Positions 1 to 14,400 of a DNA stretch of 64,000 nucleotides are shown here, piece by piece; the first letter of the stretch is position 1; every line of letters begins with the position of its first letter. Position numbers and translations under genes: made by a program. This stretch comes from Paracyclopina nana. Lineage: Eukaryota > Arthropoda > Copepoda > Cyclopoida > Cyclopettidae. The stretch lies in the NCBI GenBank assembly GCA_019096065.1, contig JAGUCH010000009.1:258001-322000 (forward strand), in the 5' to 3' direction. Below the pieces are notes generated by a model. It worked only from the letters and a program-made list of their open reading frames with translations, was not told the DNA's origin and did no database searches.

Positions 1-179
1 TAATAGCGCTATATAGCGCTGCTGCTGCTGCAGTTGCGAGGCCGCGCTAGCTTAAGAAGGAGGAGAGGCCGCGCTGAGCTGCGACCTCACTGAGCCACTA
101 CTGCAATGACTGCAAAGTGTTCACTACGCCACCACCCGGCGAAAGCACGTCGGGGGAAGAGGCCTTTTTCAAATGGCAG

Positions 180-970
180 CTCAAATTTGAAATTTGAAAT
201 TTGAAAGGGCCCAATTTGATGAAGACTAGCTTTAATTTGATGTGAATGAGCTCAAAGTTTGGTCTTAAATTGGCTCAAATTTTGATTTGAATGAGCTCAA
301 AATTTGATTTGCATGAGCTCAAAATTTGATTTGCATGAGTTTGAATTTGACTTGAATGAGATCAAAATTTGGTTTGAATACAATCAAATTTATATTTGAA
401 TGAGTTCAAATTTTGATTTGAAGCAGTTAAAATTTAATTTGATTGAGTTTGAATTTGATTTGATCTAAACCAATTCAAATTTGATTTGAATGAGATTGAA
501 TTTGATTTGAACCAGTTCAAATTAGATTTGAATGAGCTTAAATTAGATTTAACTGGCGCAAATTTGATTTGAATTGGTTAGTATTTTGTTTTGTTTTGAA
601 TGTTGTTTCAGTGTTGTTGAATGTTTTTTAATTTGATTTGAAGGAGCTAGAATTTGATTTGAGTGAGCTAGAGTTTGAAAAGAAGGAGCTCAACATTTGA
701 TTTGAAGGAGCTCTTGCATGAATCCATGGGTTCGTAATTTCTTTGAATCAGCTTTAATTTGACTTGTAATGGCCTCTAATTTGATTCATATCTCAAACTA
801 GAGCTTAAATTTGATTTCACAAGTGTGATAATTAATATGATTGAAATTAATTCAATTATGAGAGTAACATTGCTCGCTTGAATGAGCTGTATTTGAGCTC
901 AATTAGTGATGTTTGATTTAAGGAGTTACATTTGATTTTGAGTGAGCCATATTTGATGAAAATGATCCAG
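180..970. repeat. Degenerate minisatellite upstream of Shaker
   Basis: A degenerate tandem array with a unit of about 20-24 bp built on 'tttgatttgaatgagctcaa'. It has no coding character on either strand. The flanks (1-180 and 970-1895) show no feature I can support, apart from a short CTG/CAG-rich stretch near the left edge. Confidence 0.8.
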
Positions 971-1895
971 CTCAAATGGGACATTTTGAGGTGTCCTTTT
1001 GCCACCAAGTGGAAAGGTGCACCTCTGAGAAGGAGTAAGGCAGTTCAGTTATGGGACAACAGCGGCTTCAGCTAGGCCATTGCAACTGAAAACCATCTAA
1101 GTGTGTATTATTGCAAGTGCATGGTGTGAAAATCAAGATGTGGTGGCCTCTAAGGCCTCCTCGACTACGACATCAATTGAGGCTGTTGCTCCTAAGGAAG
1201 AGAGGAGAGGCTGTGATGATTATACAAAAGTATCGTTGTTCCTAAGTCAGTCAGGTTGAGGAGTCGACAAAGTGAAAACAATCCTAGCCACTCTCACACC
1301 TCATCATCTTGGTTGGCTTTTAGTTCAGCAAGGTTTGCTTCAAGTTCAGTGGTTTGTAAATAGCAATTATTTGCTTGGCGTCAAACGTGTGTGTCGCTTT
1401 GTGAGAATGTTTAGACAGTAGAAATGTTACTGTGCTCCCACGTTTATGTTTAAATGCCATTCGCATACAACCGCAAAAGCAAAAAGTAAAGCAAAGGTGA
1501 AACAAGCTAAGCAAATGCTTAACATTTGAAGCAAATCAGCTGCTTCATTTTGATGATTAGCAACGTAAGCAATGCTAACCAGTTATGTCACTCAACATTT
1601 AAAAGAGGCAGCTGCTTTGCTTCAAGCAATGAGCATTTGCTGAGCTTTTTTTACCTTTTGGCACCAATATGAGAAATTGAGTATGATACTTAACATGCAC
1701 TACTTAAGTGTTTGAATGTAAACTGGCCATCGGCATTCAAACATCAGAGTCAATTCATAAAAAAGCATTTGACGCCAATTGAAGTTGTTGTACACAATTG
1801 TTCTTACAAACCACTGAACTTGGAACAAACCTTGCTGAACCTCTTAGCAACCTGGATGATCCAAGATGAGAATTGGCTAATTGAATCGAAAGAAC

Positions 1896-2440
1896 ATGAG
1901 ATCACATGAGAATGTGAATTACACGACATCCTCCTCATTTCCTCTGGTAGACTTCATTTCAAGGTGGAGGCTGCGAGAGCAGAGAAGAGGCCACCACTCT
2001 CACGAAGACAGCCTCATCGAGGCTGGCCAAGGTCATCATGGCCTCAACCTTGATGTCTCACCTTCCTCCCCCCTTCTGCTCAACAGGCTGTCCATGGCTG
2101 TTCGCAGTCCCAGCTCAGATGAGTATGAAGAGGTGCCTTATCCCCTGCCCTCAGCCTTCATCCTTGGAGGCCATCACCAAAAGCCTCCAAATTCAGATGA
2201 GGATGCCCAGAGCATCCAGTCCTACAGCTCTGACCAGATTAGGAATTATGACCGTCTCAGCTTACCCAAAGCTGAGTCACTGTCGTGGTTGGCTCAGGGA
2301 CTTGTCGTGAAGGATGAGGATGACAATGACGACGAGGCTGCTGATCGAGGCTGTTGTTGCATATTTGTGTCAACTTTGTGCCAACTGCCCTCGGATGAGA
2401 GCCAAGCTTTGAACGGCCGTAAAAAAGCAGCCGCATGCAG
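1896..2440 (+). CDS. Sh: Probable Shaker N-terminal exon (exon 1)
   Basis: An open, Ser/Asp/Glu-rich stretch without simple repeats. The first in-frame ATG is at 1896, and there is a CAG|GTAGAA donor after 2440. The donor leaves two bases (AG) of a codon, exactly the phase needed to join the secure exon at 3618 (AG+G = Arg). It encodes about 181 residues, including RWRLREQ, somewhat like the LREQ found before the same junction in Drosophila Shaker, and an acidic run DEDDNDDE. Doubts: the last ~75 bp lie in a diverged direct repeat whose second copy (about 2862-3020) has a similar donor-like CAG|GTAGAG, and the true 5' limit could be an acceptor-like site near 1950. Confidence 0.5.
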
Positions 2441-5400
2441 GTAGAAACTACACCAAATGAATGCCAACCACTTCAACGGTCAAGGCTTTCGCTTGGCTGA
2501 CTTTCGAAATAAGTGTAACATGATTGTTGATAGGCGATAAGAATGCTTACATTCTTTTGTGCCATGATGGACACTTTTTTCCTAAATGTTTCAACATACA
2601 CCTTAATAAAATTTTAGAGGTAATTTCATTTGAGTTGATGTGTAAAAAAAGGAACTTACAATCTCATTGACTTTGAGACGTAAAATTGATATTTTTCAAA
2701 CTTAACAACGCCTTCTTTTGTAACTAAATTTCTAATATCCAATTGTAACATTATTATTTTTCAACGCTCAAATTGATAATATTTCAGCTTATTTTGAAAT
2801 TACGAAGCAGTTCACATTGAGTGAAATTTAAATATGTATAAGGCTATATTCATTTATATTTGTATCAAATTCATGCCAACTGCACGTGGATGACTGAAAA
2901 GCTTTAAGCAACTTGAAAAAAGCAGGTAGAGACAGTAGAGTGAGGCACCAAATGAATGCCAACCACTTCAACGGTCAAGGCTTTCGCTTCTTCTGTCATC
3001 AAAATAAGTGTATCATGATTGTTATGGTTGCGTGCATGTGCAGGAACGCTACCCTATTAGTTGGCCATAAATTGAACAATGTGCCGCATTAATAAGCTCA
3101 GCTATTTCATGTGCACATGAATCCACAGCGTAACACTCTAGCGCCCTCTATGATTTTGGCATTGTGACAAAAGATTGCCAAAGATTCCAAAGGTACAAGG
3201 GGAGTTTTCGCTTGGAGTGTGAAAAAGTGACTCTTCAAGCCTTTTCATTAAACTAAAAAGGCTAAAGTTCCTTTGAAAACTTGAGATATACTTTGCAAAA
3301 GGCGCCCCCTACAATTTTTTGTTTTAAATCATGAGTTTACAACACTTAATAAATGACTTGTTTAAACATTTTTTATTAATATAAATATTCATCTTTTTTA
3401 TTAAATCAAGAGTATGGTGGACGTTTATTAACAAATGATAATAGTATCAAGTACGTTTCTATGTGAACATAATCTATGGCTTTCACATTTTGACAAAAGA
3501 TTTGCAAAGAGTGCAAAGGTAGAGAGGGAGTTTTCACTTGGAGAGTGAAAAAATGTCTTTTCAAGCCTTTTTCAAATTTGACGTGAAATTAATGCAAATT
3601 TGCCTCATTTTTTGCAGGTCACTTCCGAAACTCACCGCTCACGAGGATGAGGGCGTCCATCAAAACCCTCAGTATACCGGACAGCACCACTTTCATCCGA
3701 TTCCACACGATCACGACTACTGTGAACGAGTGGTGATCAATGTGAGTCAATTTCTCCTTTTTTCATAAATTGACCTAAGGAAAATCGAGCCAAGAAGAGT
3801 TTATTGGATCTGTAGAACTGTAGATCCTGGATATCAATTTACACTTTGGAAAGCATTGTAGATCACTTCAAAAGAATTTTAGATCCTATAGAGCATTTTA
3901 GATCTTATAGAGCATTGTAGATCTTATAAAGCATTTTAGATCTTATAAAGCATTTTAGATCATTGAAAACATTTTAGATCTTATAAAGCATTTTAGATCT
4001 TATAAAGCATTTTATATGTTAGAAAGCATTTGAGATCTTGGAAAGTATTATTGATTTCGGAAAGCATTATAAATCTTAAAAATCATTATAAATCTTGAAA
4101 AGCATTTGAAAGTTTGGAAAGTGTTTTAGATCATCAAACAACTTGCAGCTCTTGGAAAGCATTTTAGAACTTGGAAAGCATTTTACGTCTTGAAAGCATT
4201 TAAGGTCATGGAAAGCTTTTCAATTTTGGAAAGCATTTAAGGTCATGGAAAGTATTTCAATTTTGGAAAGCATTCTAGATCTTGCAAATTTTGAGAAATG
4301 CATTTGGGATCTTGGAAAATATTTAATATTTTGGAAAGCCATTTTAGATCTTCGAAAGCCTATTTGGATCTTGGAAAGCCAATTTAGATCTTTGAATGCC
4401 AATTTAGATCGTGGAAATCCAATTTATATCTTGGAAACCCAATATATATCTTGGAAAGCCAATTTATATCTTGGAAAGCCAATTTATATTGGAAAGCCAA
4501 TTTATATTTAGGAAAGCCAATTTATCTTGGATAGCCAATTCAGTTCATGGAAAGCCAATTTTTATCTTGGAAAGCCAATGTTTATCTTGGAAAGCCAATT
4601 CTGATTATGCTGATTCTGCGAATAAAAAAAAGTAGATCTCCTGGGTTTTTTTAATGGCTGGTGCTTTCTCACATTTTGGTTGCCATAGCAGTAAACTTGT
4701 CTTGGTGAAAACTTTTCGTTTGGCTAAAATGAGGACAGAAGTGCTGCAGTGTATATAGCTGTATTTTCCAAGAACAAATTGCTCTCTCATACACAAAACT
4801 TGTATAAAGAAAAAAAAAGCAGCCTTATCTGTTTGACACTCTTGCAAAAGCATGGCAATTTTCCCCATTGAAATTCCGGAGAAATAGGAGCGATCTTAAC
4901 CAGTCCGAGGTATTTTCAGGTGGGTGGTCTTCGGTATGAGACCCAAATCCGAACCCTGAACCAGTTTCCGGATACGTTACTCGGCGATCCGTCCCGGCGT
5001 ATCCGCTACTTCGACCCCGTCCGTAACGAGTACTACTTTGACCGTCATCGGAACTGCTTCGAGGCCATCATCTACTACTACCAGAGCGGCGGCCGGCTGC
5101 GCAGGCCGGTCAACGTGCCGCTCGACGTCTTCTCAGAGGAGATCCAGTTCTACGAGCTCGGCGAATATGCCATCACCAAGTTCAGGTCAGCTGAGCTCAT
5201 CATCAAATGATGATGCATGGGAATTCGTGAGCCCATCAAATTTTGAGGAGCTTACTTTAGCTTGAGCATATGAGCTCCTCAAATTATAGAATTCCAGCTC
5301 ATGAGCTCATCAAATTGTCCATTTTTGGCTCATGAGCTCGTTGGACATGAGCTCATGAGCCCATCAAATTTTGAGCTTACTTTATCTTGAGAATATGAGC

Positions 5401-8400
5401 TCATCAAATTATTGAATTCCAGTTCATAAGCTCAACCAATTTCCGCTCAAGAGCTCATCAAATTGTTGAATTTTGGCTCATGAGCTCATAAAATAGCAGC
5501 TATTGAGCTTGTCAAATTTCTGCTCATGAGCTTATCTCAGGCTCGTCCGTCAAATTTTGAATTTTTAGCTCATGAGCTCATCAAATTTTGTAATTAAGCT
5601 CATGAGCTGAGCAATGATTGACATATTGGCTCATGCGCTGATTTAAAATAGAGCTGATGATCAAATAGCATTATAGAATGTTGGATCACGAACTAATCAA
5701 ATCTGCAAACTTCTGCTCATGGGCTTTTCAAATCATTAAAATTTAGCTAGTGAACTCATCAAATTTCAACTCGTGAGCTATTCAAATCATCAAATTTCAG
5801 CTCAACAAATTTCAGCTCACGAGCTTTTCAAATCATCAAATTTCAGCTCATGAGCTTTTCAAATCTTCAAATTTCAGCTCATGAGCTTTTCAAATCATCA
5901 AATTTCAGCTCATGAGCTTTTCAAATCTTCAAATTTCACCTCATGAAATCATCAAATTTCAGCTCATCAGCTCATCATATATCAATTTCAGCTCATGAGC
6001 TTTTCAAATCATTGAATTTCACCTCATGAGCCTTTCAAATTTCACACCATGAGCTTATCAAATTTCAACACATGAGCTTATCAAATCATCCTCTCTTCAT
6101 CAAATTCGTGCCCTGCACCAGTAAAACAACTATTTTATGTAGTATTTATGGGACTTCATAGATGGCCTCACGAATGTTTTTGTTGTTTTTTCATAGGGAG
6201 GACGAGGGCTTCATCAAGGAGGAGGAGAAGCCTCTGCCGACGAACGACTTGCAGCGCAAAGTGTGGCTGTTGTTCGAGTACCCCGAGTCGTCTCAGCACG
6301 CGCGCATCGTCGCCATCATCTCAGTATTTGTCATTTTGCTGTCCATTGTGATCTTCTGCCTGGAGACTCTACCCGAATTCAAGCACTACAAGGTGAGCCT
6401 TTTGAGCCCATCATCGACTGTCCAAAAACCACGAAGAGTCAGGAAATCAAATCCCCTAAAAATTCATCAAATCCCTAAAAAGGGCTTTTTTGCTATTGAA
6501 GTTCGCACTTTATCATTGAATTTAATACTACGCCCATCAAATCCCATGGAAACTCATCAAACCCCATAAAAAACTCATGACATCCCATGAAAAACACCGA
6601 CTTTGGGATTTGACATGATTTGACAGGATTAGGGTTTGGATGGGCTTTGATGGGAATTGATAAGTTTGAATGGGATCCGATTGTATTCATAAGAACGGCT
6701 TATTAATGATTGGAGTAGAGGAGTTTTCATGGGTTTTGATGTTTTACATGGGATTTGATAGGTTTTGATGGGATTTGATGGATTTTCATGGGATTTGACG
6801 GGTTTTCCTGGGCTTTGAAGTTTATTAATGCGTTAAGAAGGGTTTTCATGGGATTTGATGGTGTTAGATAGGAGAAGATGGGTTTTCATCATATTTGATG
6901 GGACTAAATGGGTTTAGGTGGGTTCTAATAAGTTTTCTATGGGATTTGATGGCGGTTTTGATTGGTTTTCGTTTGGTATGATGTGTTTGGATGAGATTAG
7001 ATGGTTTTCATGGGATTTGATGTTTTTCATTGTTTTTTAATGCTTTAGATGGGTTCGTGGCTTTTCATGGGTTTAGATGATTTTTTATTGGTTTTCCTTG
7101 GATTTGGTTATGCTAGATTTGATGAGGTGAATGGTTCTCATAGGATGAGTTTTCATGGGCTCGCATGGGATTGGATGGTTTTTGATGTATTTGAATGTGA
7201 TTTGATGGGAATTCTCATAGGATTTGATGGTTTTCATAGGATTTGATGGGTTCTCATAGGATTTGATGGGTTCTCATAAGATCATATGGGTTTTCATGGG
7301 ATTTGATTGGTTTTAATGGGGTTTCATGGGATTTGATGTGTTTTGATGTGTTTTAATGGGATCTGATGGGTTCTCATAGGATTTGATGGGTTCTCATTGG
7401 ATTTGACGGGTTCTCATGGGATCATATGGGTTTTCATGGGATTTGATTGGTTTTAATGGGATCTGATGGGTTCTGATGGGTTCGCATAGGATTTGATGGG
7501 CTCTCAAGGGATTTCATGGGTTTTCGTGGGTTTCCATGGGATTTGATGGGTTTTCATAGGATTCGTTGGTGTGTTCATGATTTCCTTTACTAGGTGTTCA
7601 ACACGACTGCGAACGGCACCAAGATCGAGGAGGACGAGGTGCCGGACGTGACGGACCCGTTCTTCATCGTGGAGACGCTCTGCATCATCTGGTTCACGTT
7701 CGAGCTCCTCGTCCGCTTCCTCGCCTGCCCCTCCAAGTACATCTTCGCCAAGGACATCATGAACATGATCGACCTCGTCGCCATCATCCCCTACTTCATC
7801 ACCCTGGCCACCATCGTGGCCGAGAAGGAGGAGGTCATCGCGCCCAAGGCGCCCGTCGCGCCCAACAAGGAGGGCAACAACCAGGCCATGTCCCTCGCCA
7901 TCCTCAGGGTCATCAGGCTCGTCCGCGTCTTCAGGATCTTCAAGCTCTCCAGACACTCCAAGGGACTCCAGATCCTGGGCAGGACGCTCAAGGCCTCCAT
8001 GCGAGAGCTCGGCCTCCTCATGTTTTTCCTCTTCATAGGTGAGTCAGTCAGTCATTGCAAGTCACTCATTTGAAACCAGATGATTTGAAGTGACTTCCAG
8101 TCATTCGATGACTACTCAAGTCATTTGAAGTAAGCTTATAGTCACTAATTGCGTCATTTGATTAAAGTCTCTGAAGTGACCTAACTTGATTTGAAGAGAC
8201 ATCAAGTCATTTAAGGTGACTTCAAGTCCTCTGAAGTAAGATGAGTCACTAATAGCATCATTTGGTGGAAGTCTGTGAAGCTATCTCAATTAATTTGAAG
8301 AGAGGTTATTACATTTGAAATGACTTTAAGAAATTTGAAGTGACTTTAAGAAATTTGAAGTGACTTTAAAAAATTTGAAGTGACGAGTGAATACATGTCA

Positions 8401-11400
8401 TAAGAAGTGACTTCAAGTCGTTTGAATTATGCTTAGTCACCTTTAGAGACATTTGATAAAAGTCTAAGGAGTGACTTCAATTACTTTTATAAGACGTCAA
8501 GTCATTCAAAGTGACTTCAAGTCATATGTAGTGACTAAGGTTAATAAGACTAACGCTTTATTCAAAGTGACTACTAGTCATTTGAAGTGACTACAAGTCA
8601 TTTGAAGTGACTACAAGTCATTTGAAGTGACGACAAGTCATTTGAAGTGAGTCATTTGTTGAAAGTCTGTATGTAAATTCAATTAACTTGAAGAAACATC
8701 AAGTCATTTGGAGTGACTTCAAGTCATTCAAAGTAGCTTCAAGTCATTTGATGACTACAAGTCAAACTAATAGAGTAAATTACTTCAAGTCACGTGTAGC
8801 CATTTTAAGTTATTTAAAGTTACTTTAAAGCATCCTAAGTGATTTCAAGTCATTTAAGTTAATTAAAGTCACTTTAAGTACATTCAAAGTCATTTGAAGT
8901 CATTGATTCTACGCAGAATCATTACAAATTTTTTTGAATAACTTTATGCTTTCTTTATCGGCTTTGCAAGACTTTTCAAGCAAGAATTTTGGTGCACCAT
9001 TTTTTTTCCTCAAATGGTATGTGCACATTATTGGGGAGGAAGGCAGCCTTTATTCACTGAGCTTGATTGATGCGACCTTTTACACCCAGAATCTACAAGA
9101 TTCCTAACACGAAAAAATACTTGAAATATCCTGACTGATGGCGCAGCTTCTACAAAAAAACAGCTTTTGTTTGGCATTCCAACCATTTTCAAGCCATTTC
9201 AATGAAAAAAAGTGAACCATTTTCTAAGCTCAAAGTTTGCAAAAGTAGTAAAGCACAAAAAACAAATCATTTTGAGCTACCATAGCAATAGTAGGTCCAG
9301 TAATTGAGTCTTACAGTAGGTCCAATTTTTTTAATGCAACCGGTTAATAGTCCCAATTTTGTTGGTCCAGTTTAGTTAACAAGCTTTTTCTCATAAGCAC
9401 AGCAAAAGTTTTTAAGAGTAGGTCCATTTTGAATTCATTTTTAGTGCAGCTTTTAAAAATCTCTAGTCCACTTCAGTTTATCAGTTGGTCCATTTTTTCC
9501 AAACATTCAGTTATATTTAGCCTAACAGATGGTCCAACTTAGTTATTGAGTTGGTCCATATTTTTTAACCTCTGTTAATTATTCAGAAGTAAAAAGTTGG
9601 TCCAATTTAAAAAAACGTTTGCTCAATTAAGAGTAACAGTTGGTCCAATTACGAGAAATAGTTGGTCCAATTTAAAACAAAGTTGGCCCAATTAAGACAA
9701 ACATTCGGTCCAATTTTGTCAAGCAGCTTATAAAAGCATTTTTGATATAATTAGATGAAAGCGTTGTCCAAAAAATAATTTGGGCACTTTCATTTTTAAA
9801 AACTCAGTAATTCACCATTTGTTCGCAAAAGTGCACAATATCAGCGAATCAGATGCATTTCATTCAAGATGGGCGGTCCTTAGCGCGCGTGAGTCACAGG
9901 TCATTGGTCGCGGACCATTTTTGCGCACTTATGAGCGCCCGCCTATGATCTCATTGGCCTAGAGTCTGCGCACTTGCTCACGTGCTCAGGTGGTCAGCGA
10001 TCGCTCACCTACAACTCGCGCGCGCTCTGCCGCGCATAGCTAAGGACCGCCCTAATCAAAAGCAACGCATCTGATTGGCTGCAATTCAGCGCTCGCGTGC
10101 TCAATTGATCAAAGATCGCTTCCTAACGGCTCACGTGCGCTCATTGGCGTGTACTGAGCAGCTGAGCTGTAAAACGTTATTTTCCTTTTGCAGGCGTGGT
10201 CCTCTTTTCAAGTACAGTTTACTTTGCGGAGGCCGGTTCTCCGCATTCCCACTTCAAGTCCATTCCCGACGGCTTCTGGTGGGCCGTGGTCACCATGACA
10301 ACAGTCGGATATGGTGACATGACGTATGTGCTTTACCATAACACCGCTACACACCTCTGTAGCGGCGCTTCGCCCAATGGCTGCTCATCTGGTGGCACTC
10401 AGACCCTTAAACACTGCAAAAAAAAACCTTACATATGTCACAGCGCACTTTCTTAGGCATTGATATTATAAAAAAATATTTTTAGCTGACAAAACCATGA
10501 GCAGCCATGGAATCAAGGTAACCAGAGGGAAAAGGTCTTAGGGTCGTATAAACCATTGCGAGGGAGAGCTCAGCACAGAAACTAGGGCTGAACAAAATGT
10601 TAGAGAATGCAGCAATAAAAGCTCGTTCTCATTGAGCATTAAGGCTCATGTAATGTTGAGCAAGGCTCTTTGGAGGCTCATTGCTCAATGACTACTGAGC
10701 TGATAGGAGCAAAACTAGGCAAGATTTGCTAAGAGACCCTCATAATGATTCTTGCCAAAACTCATCCGGATTGAAGGCTGATGATTTGTGGAGGCCAATG
10801 TTAAAGTTAAGCATAGCTGCATTGCTTCAAAAATTTAATGGCCTCAGGGTTGACAGACTTGGATCTCAACCAAATTTGGTACAGAGCAGTTGATTTTTGC
10901 ACAGATAAATCCTACCAAGTTTCACTCAGCAATTGTTGAGATTTTTACCTCCAAAGAGCTTAGCTTAACTTCAAAAACTATAATAACTAACTACTTTTGA
11001 AGTTAAGCAAGACTCTTTGGAAGCTAATAGCTCAGCAATTGCTGAGTCGACTGGAACCAAACTTGGCATGATTCTTCAATGGGACTATCTACAGCTATGT
11101 ACCCAATATGATTGTGATCCTAGGCCATCAACCTGAGTCCATCTAAATACCAAAGCAAGGTAGATTTGCTCAACTTTAAAATTGGCCTTTACAAATCATC
11201 AGCCTTCAATCCGGATGAGTTTTAACAAGAACAATTATGAGGATCTCCTGTCGAATCTTGCCAAGTTTAGCGTCAATCAGCTCAGTTGTCATTGAGCTAT
11301 GATCCTCCAAAGAGCCTTGCTCAACATTATGGCAGCCTAGTTAGATCGACAAGTGAGCAATCATCGTCAAGAGCATGAAATGCAGTAGGCTAGGCCTGCA

Positions 11401-14400
11401 TGCCCACCTAGGCCTAGTTTCCTGGCATATACGCCATCTCTACAAAGCTTTCGAACCTAGGCTTTCCCCTGGTGGTGAGACCTTTTCGCTCCATTGTTTT
11501 CTTCGACTAATACACTCACGTTGGACTTTTTCGATTCAGGCCAGTAGGTGTGTGGGGAAAAATAGTAGGGTCCTTGTGTGCCATTGCCGGCGTGCTGACG
11601 ATCGCGCTCCCGGTGCCTGTCATTGTTTCCAACTTCAACTACTTCTATCACAGGGAGACAGACCAGGAAGAGATGCAGTCGCAAAATTTCAACCATGTCC
11701 AGAGCTGTCCGTACATGCCTGGTCATCTAGGTGAGCGTTGTTGCCATAGAGAACAGTATAAGCTAGCGGAGTGGCAAACTTCTTCGATAGAGGGCGCTTT
11801 TCGAGCAAGTTGTTTGGGAATAACCTCTACGCATATTAGTGGTCACATGATCAAGTGCGGCAATTTGATTGGCTGATGAATGGAGCCAGGCCAGTAAAAT
11901 TTGTTTCGACAACAAAAAGCTCAAAGCTTTTCATTGTTTGTTTATGATTTTGAGGCGGGAAAGGGCGCAGTTTAATTTGTAGATTATGTTGCATTAGTGA
12001 AGTTTTTCACACAAGTGCGTCAAATGCAGAATTATTGACGATTTTTTACCATCTATGTAGCAAAGTCATTACAAATGTACTTGCTCAAGTTGCCGCGCTA
12101 GATGGCGCTGCGGATCTAGCGACTTCACGCCTTTGGCTTATTGTTTGATGGCTCATCGAAGAGTTTGAAATATGTAGCTTCTATGTAATTGCTCAAGTTG
12201 CCGCGCTGGATGTCTGTATGTGCCTGGTCATCTAGGAGAGCGTTGTTGCCATAGAAAACAGTATAAGCTAGCGGAGTGGCAAACTTCTTTGATAGAGGGC
12301 GCTTTTCAAGCAAGTTGTTTGGGAATAACCTCTACGCATATTAGTGGTCACATGATCAAGTGCGGCAATTTGATTGGCTGATGAATGAAGCCAGGGCAGT
12401 AAAACTTGTTTCAACAACAAAAAGCTCAAAGCTTTTCATTGTTTGTTTATGATTTTGTGGCGGGAAAGGGCGCAGTTTAATTTGTAGATTATGTCACATT
12501 ATTGAAGTTTATCGCACAAGTGCGTCAAAAGCAGAATTATTGACGGTTTTTCACCATCTATGTAGCGAAGTCATTACAAGTGTACTTGCTCAAGTTGCCG
12601 CGCTAGATGGCGCTGCGGATCTAGCTACTTTACGTCTTTGGCTTATTGTTTGATGGCTCATCGAATAGTCTGAATTATGTAGCTTTTATGCGGGGTCTTA
12701 CCTTTCAACTGTCTCACTTTACACTATTGCTACTACACATTGATAATATCTTTTTACATTTTTGGCATGGCTAAGTTGTACTTGCTTTTGAGCCATCTTC
12801 ATTCGCTTACTTCTTTTTGATGCTATTTTCAATCTACCACATTAATCATGTCCAACTTCAGCTGCAGTCTTTTTAGCCATGACAAATCACATAATTCATT
12901 CCCAATAATATTTCTCTCTCTCTCTCTCTCATTTTGCCATCATTTTCAGCTAAGAATATTGTTTTTTCCATCTTTTTTTTGGCTACTTTTATTATTTACA
13001 CCAGAAAAAAAACTACAGCTCAGTTGTGCTTGGAACATTATACCTATTATGGCAAATATTATGTTTAAATTGTTTAGAAATATCTTTTTATAATATATGT
13101 CATAATACATACACAAGTAAGGCAGCAGAAAGATGTTTTCCAACAGCAACTACTGAATTTTGGCTTTTTCAGCCAATTTTGGCTCTTTTCAGCCAATGTT
13201 GGTTTTTTTCCCCAATTTTGGATCAAATTAAGCCAAAGCCTTTTCTGGATCAAATGAGGCCTTTCTCTGGGCTGTATTATTTTCAGTGAAACTTCTGAGA
13301 TCAAATTTTTTATAAGCAACTAACTGGTACTCATAGTGCTGGCAAGGCAAGGCAGAAAGTAGTCAAAAGGGTGGCAAAAAAGCCAAAATCCAGAGCTGCT
13401 CATCAAAAGTGATGACATGGCAAAATGCTAATAACAGCTGTTGTGAGTTAGAGAGAGATTTACTAAACTAAGCTGATAAGAGAACATGCATGCAGTTGAT
13501 CCCTTTCTTTTTTGCATCAAAACTAGTTATTTTTGACACCAAAAAATGCAAAAAATAAAGGCTGCTGGAGGCTGTTTCCCGGGGCAAAATTGGACGGTTG
13601 CTTTGTGAAATACTATTATAACCACTAAAAACCTCTTGAAAGAAATGGAGAACATGGCTGGCAACTCTGATGACCGAGCTGATGCACTTAACTAATCATC
13701 AAGTACATACTAAACTTAAGTGTCAGTGCAGCAGTGCACTGGCCTAGTGTGTGCTGTTGTGGCACTGTGCGGCTGATTGCGCTCAGCAACTAATTTTTCT
13801 TCAATTTGCACCTCCAAGTAGAGAAGAAAGGGTGACAACTTCTCGACTATTTCTCGACTACCTCTTAACAATTTCTCAACAACTTAGCTACAAATTCTCG
13901 ACCATTTCTCCACCACTTCTCAATAAATTATCGACAACTTCTTTGCATATTATTGACAACTTCTCGAAAACTTGACGACTGCTTGACAACTTCTCATCAA
14001 CTTAGCAACAAATTCTCAACAACTTCTTGACCGTTTCTCAACAAATTCTTGACAAAAAACCTCGAGAGAAAAAGTTTGTGTCATTTGTGCATGCAGCAAC
14101 CTTGACTATTCTCACTCCTTAGCTAAAGATTTGTGAGGAAGACAAAACTGCAGAGGGTGGTTTAAATCAAAGTGACCAAAAATGACGCAACAAGCTATGA
14201 TGCTTAGTCATCTGCACTGTTAACTGTGGCGTTTTTTTTTCAATACTAAAGTGTTGACAATGACGGTTTAGAAAGCATGTCTGACTTTCCCACTGTGCAT
14301 GAAGCTTTCACCATGTTTTTTCAGTTCATTTCTGCTGCTTTTTTGTGCTAAAAATCACAGTACATTTCACTTCTTTCCACTTTTTTTCCACTCTCAGTCC

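Noticed and set aside
2445-3617. Extra Shaker exon in intron 1 using the donor-like site near 2935
   Set aside because: This site belongs to the second copy of the direct repeat, and I could trace no open frame of the right phase leading into it.
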